Source: Leifsonia sp. EB41
Lineage (GTDB): Bacteria > Actinomycetota > Actinomycetes > Actinomycetales > Microbacteriaceae
DNA: 64,000 nucleotides
Assembly: GCF_041262565.1 (NCBI RefSeq)
Contig: NZ_JBGCCJ010000001.1
Span: forward strand, 1,984,001-2,048,000
Reading direction: 5' to 3'
Shown here: piece after piece, positions 41,915-48,919 of the stretch
How positions within the stretch are numbered: the stretch's first letter is position 1
Layout: each line of letters starts with the position of its first letter
Notes under the pieces: model-generated
What the model was told of the DNA's origin: nothing
The model's database searches: none
The model's input: the letters and a program-made list of their open reading frames with translations, nothing else
Made by a program: the position numbers and the translations under genes

Positions 41915-42637
41915 ATGGACGAAATCAGGATCGCGCTGATCTCCGGTGCGAACAAGGGAATCGGGTACGCGATCGCCGAAGCGCTGGGCGCGGAAGGCTG
42001 GATCGTCGGCGTCGGCGCACGCGACCGGGAACGGGGCCGCGACGCGGTCAGCCGCCTCCAGTCGGACGGCGCCAACGCATTCGACGTGGAGCTCGATGTG
42101 ACCGACGACGCCAGCGTTGCGGCCGCGGCGACTCTCATCGAAGAGCGATTCGGCCGCCTGGACTCGCTGATCAACAATGCTGGCGCGGCGGGAAGGTGGC
42201 CGGACACACCGTCGGTGCTGACGCCGGACGACGTCCGGCAGGTCTTCGACACCAATGTCGTCGGACTCGTCCGGGTGACGAACGCTATGCTGCCGCTCCT
42301 TGGCAGGTCGGCTCACCCGAGAATCGTGAACCAATCCAGCCATGTCGGCTCGCTCACCCTGCAGGCATCCGGTCAGGATCTCGGACCGTTGAGCGGTGCC
42401 TACGCGCCGTCGAAGACGACGATCGCCGCGCTGACGATCCAGTACGCCAAGGAGCTCGGCCACGCAGGATTTCTGGTCAACGCCTCCTGCCCCGGTTACG
42501 TCCGGACAGACCTCAACAACTTCACCGGAACCGCCACTCCGCGACAGGGCGCGGTCGCCGCGGTCCGCCTCGCGTCACTGCCGGACGAGGGACCGAACGG
42601 CCGCCTCTTCGACGCCGACGGGCCGGTGCCGTGGTGA
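41915..42637 (+). CDS. SDR family NAD(P)-dependent oxidoreductase
   Basis: A 240-residue SDR of the carbonyl-reductase-like type. SGANKGIGYAIAEALG at residues 10-25 binds NADP, NNAGAAG near residue 86, catalytic Ser in NQSSHVGSL near residue 138 and Tyr/Lys in YAPSKTT near residue 163. The SGANKGIG form is typical of plant- and bacterial-type carbonyl reductases. Divergent from LysR; the ATG at 41915 replaces a longer antisense extension. Confidence 0.9.
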   Translation: MDEIRIALISGANKGIGYAIAEALGAEGWIVGVGARDRERGRDAVSRLQSDGANAFDVELDVTDDASVAAAATLIEERFGRLDSLINNAGAAGRWPDTPSVLTPDDVRQVFDTNVVGLVRVTNAMLPLLGRSAHPRIVNQSSHVGSLTLQASGQDLGPLSGAYAPSKTTIAALTIQYAKELGHAGFLVNASCPGYVRTDLNNFTGTATPRQGAVAAVRLASLPDEGPNGRLFDADGPVPW

Positions 42638-43299
42638 GCCCGGCTAGCATGGCCTCCGCGCTCACCGCACCGGTCGCTTCACTACTTGCGACCCCAACCA
42701 GCCGACTGCCGTACCAGCACAACGTGCTGCTGCGCACCTACCTGCTCCGGCGCGACCAGGGCAATGCACTGATCTACAACTCCCCTGGCATCGCCGAGGC
42801 CGCAGAGGCGATCGCGCAGTTCGGCGGTGCCGACAGACTCCTCATCAACCACGCGCACGAGGGGATGTATGGGAGTCCGGCGATCGACGTGCCGGTGTTC
42901 GTACACGAACGCGACCGGGCTGGGCTCGGAGACTCGGTGCGGATCGCGGGCACATTCACCCGGCGGACGAAAATCGACGACGACCTCGAGGTGCTCCCCA
43001 CGCCAGGTCATACTGCCGGCACCACGTCATATCTCTGGGACAGCGGGGTCCACCGATTCCTGTTCACGGGAGACTTCATCTGGCTTGAGCACGGTGAATG
43101 GAAGGCCGTGGTGCTCGATGAGCGACTCCGCGAGTCGTATCTCCAGAGTCTCGCCCTCGTCCGCGATCTGGACTTTGACGTGCTGGTACCGTGGGGCGCC
43201 ACGGACGACGGGCCACCGATCTCGGAGACCACACCCCCGAGCACGCGCCGACGCGTCGGCACGATCATCACGCGGCTGGAGAACGGCGAGAGTCGCTAG
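42634..43299 (+). CDS. Metallo-beta-lactamase-fold protein with altered metal motif
   Basis: A 221-residue protein with the overall metallo-beta-lactamase layout: a strand-turn INHAHEGMYG near residues 70-79, TPGHTAGTTSY near residue 127 and FTGDFIWLEHGEW near residue 145. The first motif reads HxHEG rather than HxHxDH, so the usual Asp and third His are missing, while the later His and Asp remain. It may bind one metal, or be non-hydrolytic. The GTG at 42634 overlaps the SDR stop (GTGA); an ATG five codons in is possible. Confidence 0.72.
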   Translation: MSPASMASALTAPVASLLATPTSRLPYQHNVLLRTYLLRRDQGNALIYNSPGIAEAAEAIAQFGGADRLLINHAHEGMYGSPAIDVPVFVHERDRAGLGDSVRIAGTFTRRTKIDDDLEVLPTPGHTAGTTSYLWDSGVHRFLFTGDFIWLEHGEWKAVVLDERLRESYLQSLALVRDLDFDVLVPWGATDDGPPISETTPPSTRRRVGTIITRLENGESR

Positions 43300-43560
43300 C
43301 GTCCACGGACTTGCAGTGGGCTATGCGCCACCTACGACGCCGGATCGGGTGAACCTGATCGGCCTGCTGGGTGCCATGACATTGGTGTCCACTGCCGCAT
43401 ATTGCCGGCTCGCGAACGAGCTTCACGATGCTGGCGTCACGCGCCCGCGCTCGAGGCTGCCGGGGCAGAACTGATCGTCGAACTCGGCGATCCGGATCAG
43501 GCCCAGGATGACGTCCGAGGCCTGAGCCTCGTCTCCGGCGGGTGAAGGTCTTACTATTTC
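43300..43560 (+). pseudogene. Possible decayed coding sequence
   Basis: Two overlapping plus-strand frames look locally coding: LIGLLGAMTLVSTAAYCRLA up to about 43440, then in another frame APALEAAGAELIVELGDPDQ to a stop near 43546. The second resembles the second strand and GD turn of NmrA/epimerase-type proteins. No start or complete frame is present, so I read it as a frameshifted relic; the family is uncertain. Confidence 0.3.
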
Positions 43561-43588
43561 GGTCTCCTATTGTCTGCTGAATTGATTG

Positions 43589-43951
43589 TCAGCGCGCTCC
43601 AAAGAGCCGGCTCCAGAACGACGCGACGCGTCCCGTGCGGGTGCTCTGCTCCAGTACGTCGGTGTCGGTATGGGGCTCAGTCGAAAATCTGCGTACGCGT
43701 ACGGCGGCGAGATCGTGAAGATTGTTGCGGCGAGTTCCGTCCCAGTTCGCGTACAGATACGAGCCGCCCATCGCTGAGATGGCGCGCACTGGCACGCGCA
43801 CGTACGAGTCAGGCCCCGTGACGTAGCAGGCCTCGCCACGGTGGATTTGAGCCGAAGCATACGTCGCATCCACGACGCCATGCGGTGTGATGAGAGCCAC
43901 GATGGCTCCGAGTTCGTCTCGGGCGACGAGTTCGATCTTCAGATCAGACAT
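43589..43951 (-). CDS. DUF3892-like protein
   Basis: A 120-residue protein. The central region has the DUF3892 layout: a strand with a query about a chemical value (IVALITPHGVVDATYASAQI), GEACYVTGPDSYVRVPV and then SYLYANWDGTRRNNLHDLAA, the family's characteristic D-x-x-x-x-N-N-L end. The function of DUF3892 is not established; members occur in mobile or defence-associated DNA as well as elsewhere. The ATG follows GAGGAACC. It stands alone, 50 bp from decayed sequence, at the left edge of an accessory region. Confidence 0.65.
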   Translation of the reverse strand: MSDLKIELVARDELGAIVALITPHGVVDATYASAQIHRGEACYVTGPDSYVRVPVRAISAMGGSYLYANWDGTRRNNLHDLAAVRVRRFSTEPHTDTDVLEQSTRTGRVASFWSRLFGAR

Positions 43952-44114
43952 GGTTCCTCGGGTGGTGCGGCTCGCAGCCGCGGTTATTGACGCGGATCAG
44001 GGTGCACCGTGCGATCTATCGCGTCGAATGTCGCCGCGGAGGCAGCTGCGGCGACGTCCCTCATCACAGGATAGGGATTCGAGAATTGATCAGTCCAACA
44101 GGTGTTTCTTATTG
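43952..44114. other. Left part of a gene-free stretch
   Basis: With the following 285 bases (up to the mobile unit) this makes about 450 bp without a convincing gene. It holds an orphan hairpin and a purine-rich tract listed separately. Confidence 0.5.
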
Positions 44115-44139
44115 CATTCATCCGCTGCGCGGATGAATG
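44115..44139 (+). terminator. Orphan intrinsic terminator
   Basis: A perfect 11-bp stem (CATTCATCCGC and GCGGATGAATG) with a three-base loop, followed on the plus strand by TTCTTTTCCTCTTT. This is a textbook intrinsic terminator for plus-strand transcription, but no plus-strand gene ends nearby: the closest stops at 43299. It may end transcripts of a lost gene. Confidence 0.6.
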
Positions 44140-44250
44140 TTCTTTTCCTCTTTGGAGCCGGGCGCGATGGCCGGTATGGCGCCGGAGCACGCAGTATGCG
44201 GCCTGTTCGTGTCAGAACAGTACGTCGACCACGATTGGCCAGATTGATCT

Positions 44251-44370
44251 CGAGAAGGGGATAAGGGGAAGCCAGGGAGCAAGGACGAGAAGACCCCAGG
44301 GAGGGAGAAGGAAGCGGTAACACCAGAAGGAGGGCAGAGGGCATGAAGAGCAAGAGCAACAATGAGCGAA
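44251..44370 (+). repeat. Purine-rich tract
   Basis: About 120 bases in which the plus strand is very rich in G and A, with repeated GGGAG, AGAAGG and GAGGG words and only scattered pyrimidines. It is unlike the surrounding coding DNA and ends just before the 14-bp direct repeat of the passenger unit. No coding frame is convincing, although an ATG at 44343 has GGAGG upstream. Confidence 0.6.
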
Positions 44371-44384
44371 TGCACGCAGGCACT

Positions 44385-44398
44385 CTTCGAGATGATCG
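44385..44398. repeat. Direct repeat (probable target-site duplication), left
   Basis: CTTCGAGATGATCG, repeated exactly at 47268-47281, and abutting the first base of the left terminal repeat. Fourteen bases is within the range reported for IS481-family elements. Confidence 0.7.
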
Positions 44399-44472
44399 TG
44401 TTATGTCTCAGGACATAGGTGACAAATCTGCCTCAGGACATCGGTGACACTTCGGCTGGGTTTGGTGGTGAC
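44399..44472 (+). repeat. Left terminal inverted repeat with three iterons
   Basis: Begins TGTTATGTCTCAGGACATAG. GGTGAC repeats are at 44418, 44443 and 44467, about 25 bp apart, the first two preceded by TCAGGACAT. Confidence 0.75.
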
Positions 44473-44620
44473 ACTTCTCCTCGATCTGTAAGGAATGAGA
44501 CGTGTTGACGTTCTACGCGATCCGGAAACGCGCCACCGAAGAAGGTCCGGCTGCCGCGCTCGGATCGCGATCCGGGTGCCCGCGAGCGGCCCGATCTCGA
44601 TTACCTGACTGGAGTCAGGG

Positions 44621-45313
44621 TTACAAGGTCGTGAGGAGTGAGGTGACCTTCTGCGCGGTGTCCTTGGCGGATCCTGGGTTCTGCCCGGTGACGAGGTTGC
44701 CGTCGACCACTGCGTACGACACGAATGGGAGCTTTGCCTTCTGGTAGAGAGCGCCGCGGCTCTTCATCTCCTCCTCGGCGTTGTAGGGGACGAGTTTGTC
44801 GACGCGGGCGAGGACTTCCTCCTGCCATGCGAAGCCCGTGAGGTGCTTGCCGTCGACGAGGAGGGTGCCGTCGGAGAGGCGCGTGTTCAAAAGTCCGCAG
44901 TAGCCGTGACAGACGGAGGAGACGATCTTTCCCTGCTCCCACAGTTCGCGGGTCAGCCGCTGCAGGCCTTCGCTGTCCGGGAAGTCGTACATGACGGCGT
45001 GGCCGCCGGTGAAGTAGATGGCGTCGTAGTCTGCGGCGTCGACCTGATCAGGGCTGAGGGTGTTGTCGAGAAGCGCCATCCGGTCGGGGTCATTGTGCCA
45101 GGTCCGGGCTGCCTTGTCGTAGTTCGGGAACTTCAGGGAGCGCGGCTCAAGCGGAGACTTCCCGCCGAGCGGGCTGATAATGGTCTGCTCGAAGCCGGCC
45201 TTCTCGAACACGTCCCAGGATTGGGCGAGTTCAGACAGCCAGAGTCCGGTGGGGTCGTCGGGATCGTCGTACGCGTCGACGTTGGTGACAACTTGAAGGA
45301 TGCGCTTGGTCAT
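44621..45313 (-). CDS. DJ-1/PfpI (Hsp31-like) family protein
   Basis: A 230-residue DJ-1/PfpI superfamily protein of the Hsp31/glyoxalase III-like group. VDAADYDAIYFTGGHAVMYD near residue 90 leads to the nucleophile elbow IVSSVCHGYCGLLN with Cys near residue 134 followed by His. The family includes class I amidotransferase-like chaperones and glutathione-independent glyoxalases; which applies is not readable. The C-terminus has DGNLVTGQNPGSA, typical of the group. First gene leftward inside the mobile unit; a TetR-like operator lies upstream. Confidence 0.88.
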   Translation of the reverse strand: MTKRILQVVTNVDAYDDPDDPTGLWLSELAQSWDVFEKAGFEQTIISPLGGKSPLEPRSLKFPNYDKAARTWHNDPDRMALLDNTLSPDQVDAADYDAIYFTGGHAVMYDFPDSEGLQRLTRELWEQGKIVSSVCHGYCGLLNTRLSDGTLLVDGKHLTGFAWQEEVLARVDKLVPYNAEEEMKSRGALYQKAKLPFVSYAVVDGNLVTGQNPGSAKDTAQKVTSLLTTL

Positions 45314-45378
45314 GTTCCCATCTCTCTCGACTCACCCTTGCGGCCTATTTCGTACAGTCGGCGGCGGCGGCCAAACCA

Positions 45379-45397
45379 ATGTGTGCGGTGCTCACAT
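45379..45397. promoter_or_regulatory. TetR operator upstream of the DJ-1/PfpI gene
   Basis: A 19-bp near-palindrome ATGTGTGCGGTGCTCACAT. A related sequence (16 of 19 positions the same) lies upstream of the TetR gene, which suggests one regulator controls both units. Confidence 0.6.
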
Positions 45398-45453
45398 GAA
45401 GATTATGTCCTCGATGTGTTCACTGTCAACAAGCGGCCGGATTGGGGGCCTCG

Positions 45454-46050
45454 TCACGATGCCGCCGGCGCGCCGATCGCGAGCACGGCAGCAATGGCGG
45501 CCCGGACGCGGGCATCCACCTCAGTGGCGGGATGGGGGCGGAGCTTGCCGTCCAGGTGAAGGAAGGCGAGACCGTGCGCTATGCCCCAGAGTCCGGTGGA
45601 CAGGTTCGGGACGTTGGCGGCGGGGACGAGGTTTTCGAGGACCTCGTCGAGGACGCCATGAAGCTTCTTGGAGGCGAGTACACGATCCGCGTTCTCGTCA
45701 TCGCATTCATTACCGAACATCAGCCGGAACACCGCGGGACGGCGCAATGCGAACCCGACATACGCGACACCTAGGTTGCCGAGCACCTCGACCGGACCGG
45801 CGGCCGAGTGTGAAGCTGCCCGAGCTGCGGCGAGGTCGGCGGTGAGAACTTTGAAGCCCTCGACCGCCACCGCCGAATCCAGCGCTGCGCGGTCGGCGAA
45901 ATGCCGATAGGGGGCGGTCTGGGACACCCCTGCGCGGCGGGCCACGGCGCGCATCGAGAAGGGCTCGCCCGCCTCCAAAGACTCGATCGCCGCGGTCAGC
46001 AGAGCCTGTCGCAGATCCCCGTGATGGTAACTCTTCCCCGAAGTTGACAC
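45454..46050 (-). CDS. TetR family transcriptional regulator (passenger unit)
   Basis: A 198-residue TetR regulator. It starts SGKSYHHGDLRQALLTAAIE, with HTH FSMRAVARRAGVSQTAPYRH followed by FADRAAL; the C-terminal domain resembles the WHG group (GLWGIAHGLAFLHLDG). The GTG at 46050 is the first start that gives this sequence; the longer frame upstream is not coding in style. It is divergent from the epimerase gene and probably controls it and the DJ-1/PfpI gene. Confidence 0.87.
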   Translation of the reverse strand: MSTSGKSYHHGDLRQALLTAAIESLEAGEPFSMRAVARRAGVSQTAPYRHFADRAALDSAVAVEGFKVLTADLAAARAASHSAAGPVEVLGNLGVAYVGFALRRPAVFRLMFGNECDDENADRVLASKKLHGVLDEVLENLVPAANVPNLSTGLWGIAHGLAFLHLDGKLRPHPATEVDARVRAAIAAVLAIGAPAAS

Positions 46051-46074
46051 TGAACACTTCCACTCGTACGATCC

Positions 46075-46093
46075 ATGTGTGCAGTGCAAACAT
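46075..46093. promoter_or_regulatory. TetR operator between tetR and the epimerase gene
   Basis: ATGTGTGCAGTGCAAACAT, matching the site upstream of the DJ-1/PfpI gene at 16 of 19 positions, in the divergent gap. Confidence 0.55.
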
Positions 46094-46157
46094 ACCCTAT
46101 GGCGCTGACACTCACGCGCATGCCCGATCGGCCGGGCGAGAATGTGGAGACAAGCGG

Positions 46158-47096
46158 ATGCAGACGATCCTGGGTGCGAACGGACAGATCGCAACAGAGC
46201 TGGCACGGGAACTCAACCGCGCCTACACGACCGAACTGCGTCTGGTCAGCCGCAACCCGCGCGCGGTCCACGAGACTGACGAACTGGCGCGCGCAGACCT
46301 GATGGATGCCGACCAGACCCGGGCGGCCGTTGCCGGCAGCGAGATCGTCTACTTCACCGCCGGGCTGCCCGCGGACACAGACCTGTGGGAGGCGCAATTT
46401 CCCACCATGCTCCAAAACGCCCTCGACGCCACTCGTTCAGCCGGCGCGAAGTTCGCATACTTCGACAACACCTACATGTATCCCCAGGACGACCGCGTCC
46501 AGACCGAGGCGACGCCGTTCGCGCCCGTCGGACGCAAGGGCCGCGTCCGCGCCCGAATGGCAACCATGGTCCTCGACGAAATCACTCGAGGCGACATCCC
46601 CGTCCTGATCGGCCGCGCTCCAGAGTTCTACGGCCCCGGACGCACGCAGGGGTTCACGAACTCGCTGATCATCGACCGAATCAAGGCTGGCAAAAGGCCC
46701 CTCGTCCCAGTGCGCGACGACACGCTGCGAACATTGATCTTGACGCCGGACGCCTCACGCGGGCTCGCCCTCCTCGGGAACACCCCCGACGCGTTCGGGC
46801 AGACCTGGCACCTCCCTATCGATAAGAACCGGCTCACGTATCGGGCGTTCGTCGCCCTCGCCGCGGCGACCTTCGGCCGCGACCCGGACTATACGGTCCT
46901 GCCGGCATGGACGCTGCGCACGGCCGGGGCGTTCTCCCCGTCGGCACGGGAGCTCCGCGAACTGCTGCCCCGATACCGGGTCAACAATCTGTTCGACGCC
47001 ACCAAGTTCAGCACCCGATTTCCGCAGTTCCAGGTGACTACCTACGGCGAGGGACTCAAGCAGATCCGTTCAGAAAGCAGCCCGCACGCGGCATAA
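46158..47096 (+). CDS. NAD(P)-binding epimerase/reductase (extended SDR-like)
   Basis: A 312-residue extended SDR. The cofactor loop reads ILGANGQIATELARELN at residues 4-20 (GxxGxxA form). The central FAYFDNTYMYPQDD has the position usually taken by the catalytic Tyr, though the YxxxK pair is not clean. APEFYGPGRTQGF near residue 155 is typical of epimerase/dehydratase folds. It probably reduces or oxidises a small carbonyl compound. Divergent from tetR inside the mobile unit. Confidence 0.85.
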   Translation: MQTILGANGQIATELARELNRAYTTELRLVSRNPRAVHETDELARADLMDADQTRAAVAGSEIVYFTAGLPADTDLWEAQFPTMLQNALDATRSAGAKFAYFDNTYMYPQDDRVQTEATPFAPVGRKGRVRARMATMVLDEITRGDIPVLIGRAPEFYGPGRTQGFTNSLIIDRIKAGKRPLVPVRDDTLRTLILTPDASRGLALLGNTPDAFGQTWHLPIDKNRLTYRAFVALAAATFGRDPDYTVLPAWTLRTAGAFSPSARELRELLPRYRVNNLFDATKFSTRFPQFQVTTYGEGLKQIRSESSPHAA

Positions 47097-47191
47097 GACC
47101 CGGTCTTGCGTCTAGACGACGGAGCATCCATCTGACGTGGGCGTCAAATACGTCAGGACGACGGCCACCCGAACCCGCTACCCGACGTAGT

Positions 47192-47267
47192 GTCACCGAT
47201 GTCTTGAGACACCAACCGTCACCGATGTCCTGACCCAATTTCGTCACCGATGTCCTGAGACAAGACA
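47192..47267 (-). repeat. Right terminal inverted repeat with three iterons
   Basis: Read inward from 47267 it begins TGTCTTGTCTCAGGACATCG. GTCACC copies (complement of GGTGAC) are at 47243, 47218 and 47192, at the same distances from the outer end as on the left for the first two and two bases off for the third. Confidence 0.75.
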
Positions 47268-47281
47268 CTTCGAGATGATCG
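47268..47281. repeat. Direct repeat (probable target-site duplication), right
   Basis: CTTCGAGATGATCG, identical to the copy at 44385-44398 and directly abutting the right terminal repeat. Confidence 0.7.
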
Positions 47282-47395
47282 TCCGTGCACCAGCGACGCA
47301 GCGCCTCTGGAAGGTGGTCCCATCGGCCGAATCGACAGGCCGGCACGTGACGCTCGTTGCGCTTGCGCCACCCGCCCTAGGGCTCCCGACAGCGA

Positions 47396-47863
47396 TCAGT
47401 CGCCCGCGGACACTTCGAGTTGGACGTCCGCTCCGGTATCTGTCGGAGTCACGTACAGAGTTGATAGTCCGAGGTCCCAGCGTGTTGGATTGATCCTGTT
47501 GGTGTATCCCAAGGCGCGAAAGCGCGCTGCGAGACGGTCGGGAACATTTGCGCCCGCGACGGAAATATCCGCCTCCATGGATTGGCCACCAGTACTGAGT
47601 CCCCATACGGCGGTGTTGTCGAACTCCCTTTTCACCTGGACCTGACCGATGTCCTCCAACTGAAGTTGCGACTCCACCAGGTGAAGAGAGCTTTTGTGAG
47701 CGCGCGTTAGTGCGGCGACAATCACCTGGTTATACAACGTCGTTCCCACCGCCACTGGAACCACAATCACGACCACGAGGCCGAGCACCCAGATAGCAGA
47801 GATCAATCCAGCACGACCGCGCGATCGATGCGGCGAGGGCTCACGTTCCTGGGTCCGGCTCAC
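47396..47863 (-). CDS. Single-pass membrane protein of unknown function
   Basis: A 155-residue protein: a basic N-terminus (REPSPHRSRGRAG), one membrane helix (ISAIWVLGLVVVIVVPVAVG, around residues 20-42) and an outside domain with beta-strand character ending in TGADVQLEVSAGD. I do not recognise the family. The start is uncertain: GTG 47863 is chosen, TTG 47872 is the alternative; neither has a good ribosome site. It lies just outside the right end of the passenger unit. Confidence 0.6.
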   Translation of the reverse strand: MSRTQEREPSPHRSRGRAGLISAIWVLGLVVVIVVPVAVGTTLYNQVIVAALTRAHKSSLHLVESQLQLEDIGQVQVKREFDNTAVWGLSTGGQSMEADISVAGANVPDRLAARFRALGYTNRINPTRWDLGLSTLYVTPTDTGADVQLEVSAGD

Positions 47864-48135
47864 GCTTGCCAATGTTATGAGTCACTGGGACAGACCCAAC
47901 GAGCCCCAGTTCGGGGCCAGTCGATAACGCGCGAGTGCTCAGGAGCGAGTCACCTGCCCTTTGGTGCCTTTCCGTCGCCCGATCGTAGCTCCCTCCCGGC
48001 GCTCCGTGCCGGGCTTTCGCGGCGTATCCTCCCTCCGGTCCGGTACTCCACGGTCCCGACACTGCACACCTCTCACCCGCTCTCGATCACCCGCCGGAAA
48101 GGCACTCAAAACGATCGACCTTGGGAGTGAGTGGG

Positions 48136-48423
48136 ATGCGGGTATTCATCATCGACACCAGCAACATGGCACCGGAACTGCAAGGCGGACTCATCGGCGT
48201 CGAAGGGACTTCGAACCCGACCGCTGCTGAGAAGCAGGAATGCGTAGAGACCGCCAGCACGTACGCACTGAACGGGTGGGCGATAGCCGCCGACCCGCAC
48301 ACACCGATCGGCTGGCTCGCCGCCCTCACCGCGGAGACGGCATGCGTGCCCTTCGTCAACCTCACCCGGATCGCTCACGACGAGCCCCGGCCGCAGCCGG
48401 CTCCCGCCAGAGTCGGTGGTTAG
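48136..48423 (+). CDS. Hypothetical protein (95 aa)
   Basis: A 95-residue ORF starting MRVFIIDTSNMAPELQGGLI and containing TSNPTAAEKQECVETASTYA and AIAADPHTPIGWLAALTAET. It looks like a real soluble protein by composition and has GGGAGTGAG upstream, but the family is unknown. It may be linked to the relaxase-bearing element that follows. Confidence 0.5.
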   Translation: MRVFIIDTSNMAPELQGGLIGVEGTSNPTAAEKQECVETASTYALNGWAIAADPHTPIGWLAALTAETACVPFVNLTRIAHDEPRPQPAPARVGG

Positions 48424-48919
48424 CCGCACGATGGCCATGCGGTCCCCAATACCGTTCCATCCGAAGCTCCGCCCGATCGAACGAAGTGCTAGCGGGTTTC
48501 GGACATTTGTGGGTTTGCGCGTCAAAACCGGCTGGGAAACACAACGTGTAGGTATGAAGGCAATCGATTCCGACACCGCGCCGACTCGCAGGTCGCCGGC
48601 CAGCCTGTCCGACGTCCCTATCGGGAGCTGTCGCGGCAGCGAGACGGACAGATCTGCACTCGGTGAACTCGTCGAAATCGTCCTGCCTCGGAAATTCACA
48701 GGTGCGGGTGGTCTACCTGCTCAGATACCCGGAAACACAGGCCAGAACTGGCCGGTCACCGTCGGCCGGGGAGCGGGCGATTTCCGGAAGGAGTCCGCGT
48801 GCGCGCCAAATGCGCGCAAAAACGCGCGCCGAACCGGAACTTGTAAGTAGAGGGAGTTTTTTCGAAAGGACAAGACCGTCCAGTTTCGGGAAGCCCAAGA
48901 CGAGGCGCGAGGGAGGCGA
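48424..48919. other. 496-bp stretch upstream of the relaxase gene
   Basis: No confident gene. A frame from about 48553 to 48850 (MKAIDSDTAPTRRSPASLSD) is possible but lacks a clear ribosome site. The last third holds three GCGCGC-containing words in a row, listed as a possible oriT. The A+T content is a little higher than in flanking chromosomal genes. Confidence 0.45.
48799..48832. repeat. GCGCGC iteron cluster, possible oriT
   Basis: Three GCGCGC words separated by five- to six-base A-containing spacers (GTGCGCGCCAAAT, GCGCGCAAAAAC, GCGCGCCGAAC), about 90 bp before the relaxase gene. Position before a relaxase and the repeated structure make an oriT possible, but no nic site can be identified. 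Confidence 0.3.

Larger units (their letters stand above)
44399..47267. mobile_element. Transposase-less passenger unit with IS481-like ends
   Basis: A 2869-bp segment bounded by inverted terminal repeats that begin TGTNNTGTCTCAGGACAT and bracketed by a 14-bp direct repeat. Each end carries three copies of a GGTGAC-containing iteron. Measured from the outer base, the first two lie at the same distances (19 and 44 bases) on both sides, and the third at 68 on the left and 70 on the right. Inside are three intact genes: a DJ-1/PfpI-like protein, a TetR regulator and an NAD(P)-binding epimerase. No transposase is present, so movement would have required one supplied from elsewhere. The ends resemble those of actinobacterial IS481 elements as I recall them; the geometry is certain, the family name less so. 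Confidence 0.75.

Noticed and set aside
44343-44399. Reading frame with GGAGG site (MKSKSNNERMHAGTLRDD) that would continue beyond the right direct repeat if the passenger unit were removed.
   Set aside because: The continuation overlaps the membrane-protein gene on the other strand and looks like shadow sequence; a second frame also reconnects, so no disrupted gene can be named.
44502-44747. Possible transposase fragment just inside the left terminal repeat.
   Set aside because: The frame (MLTFYAIRKRATEEG) has no IS481 transposase motif and becomes antisense of the DJ-1/PfpI gene.
48553-48850. Possible protein upstream of the relaxase (MKAIDSDTAPTRRSPASLSD).
   Set aside because: No clear ribosome site, and composition alone does not separate it from neighbouring frames.
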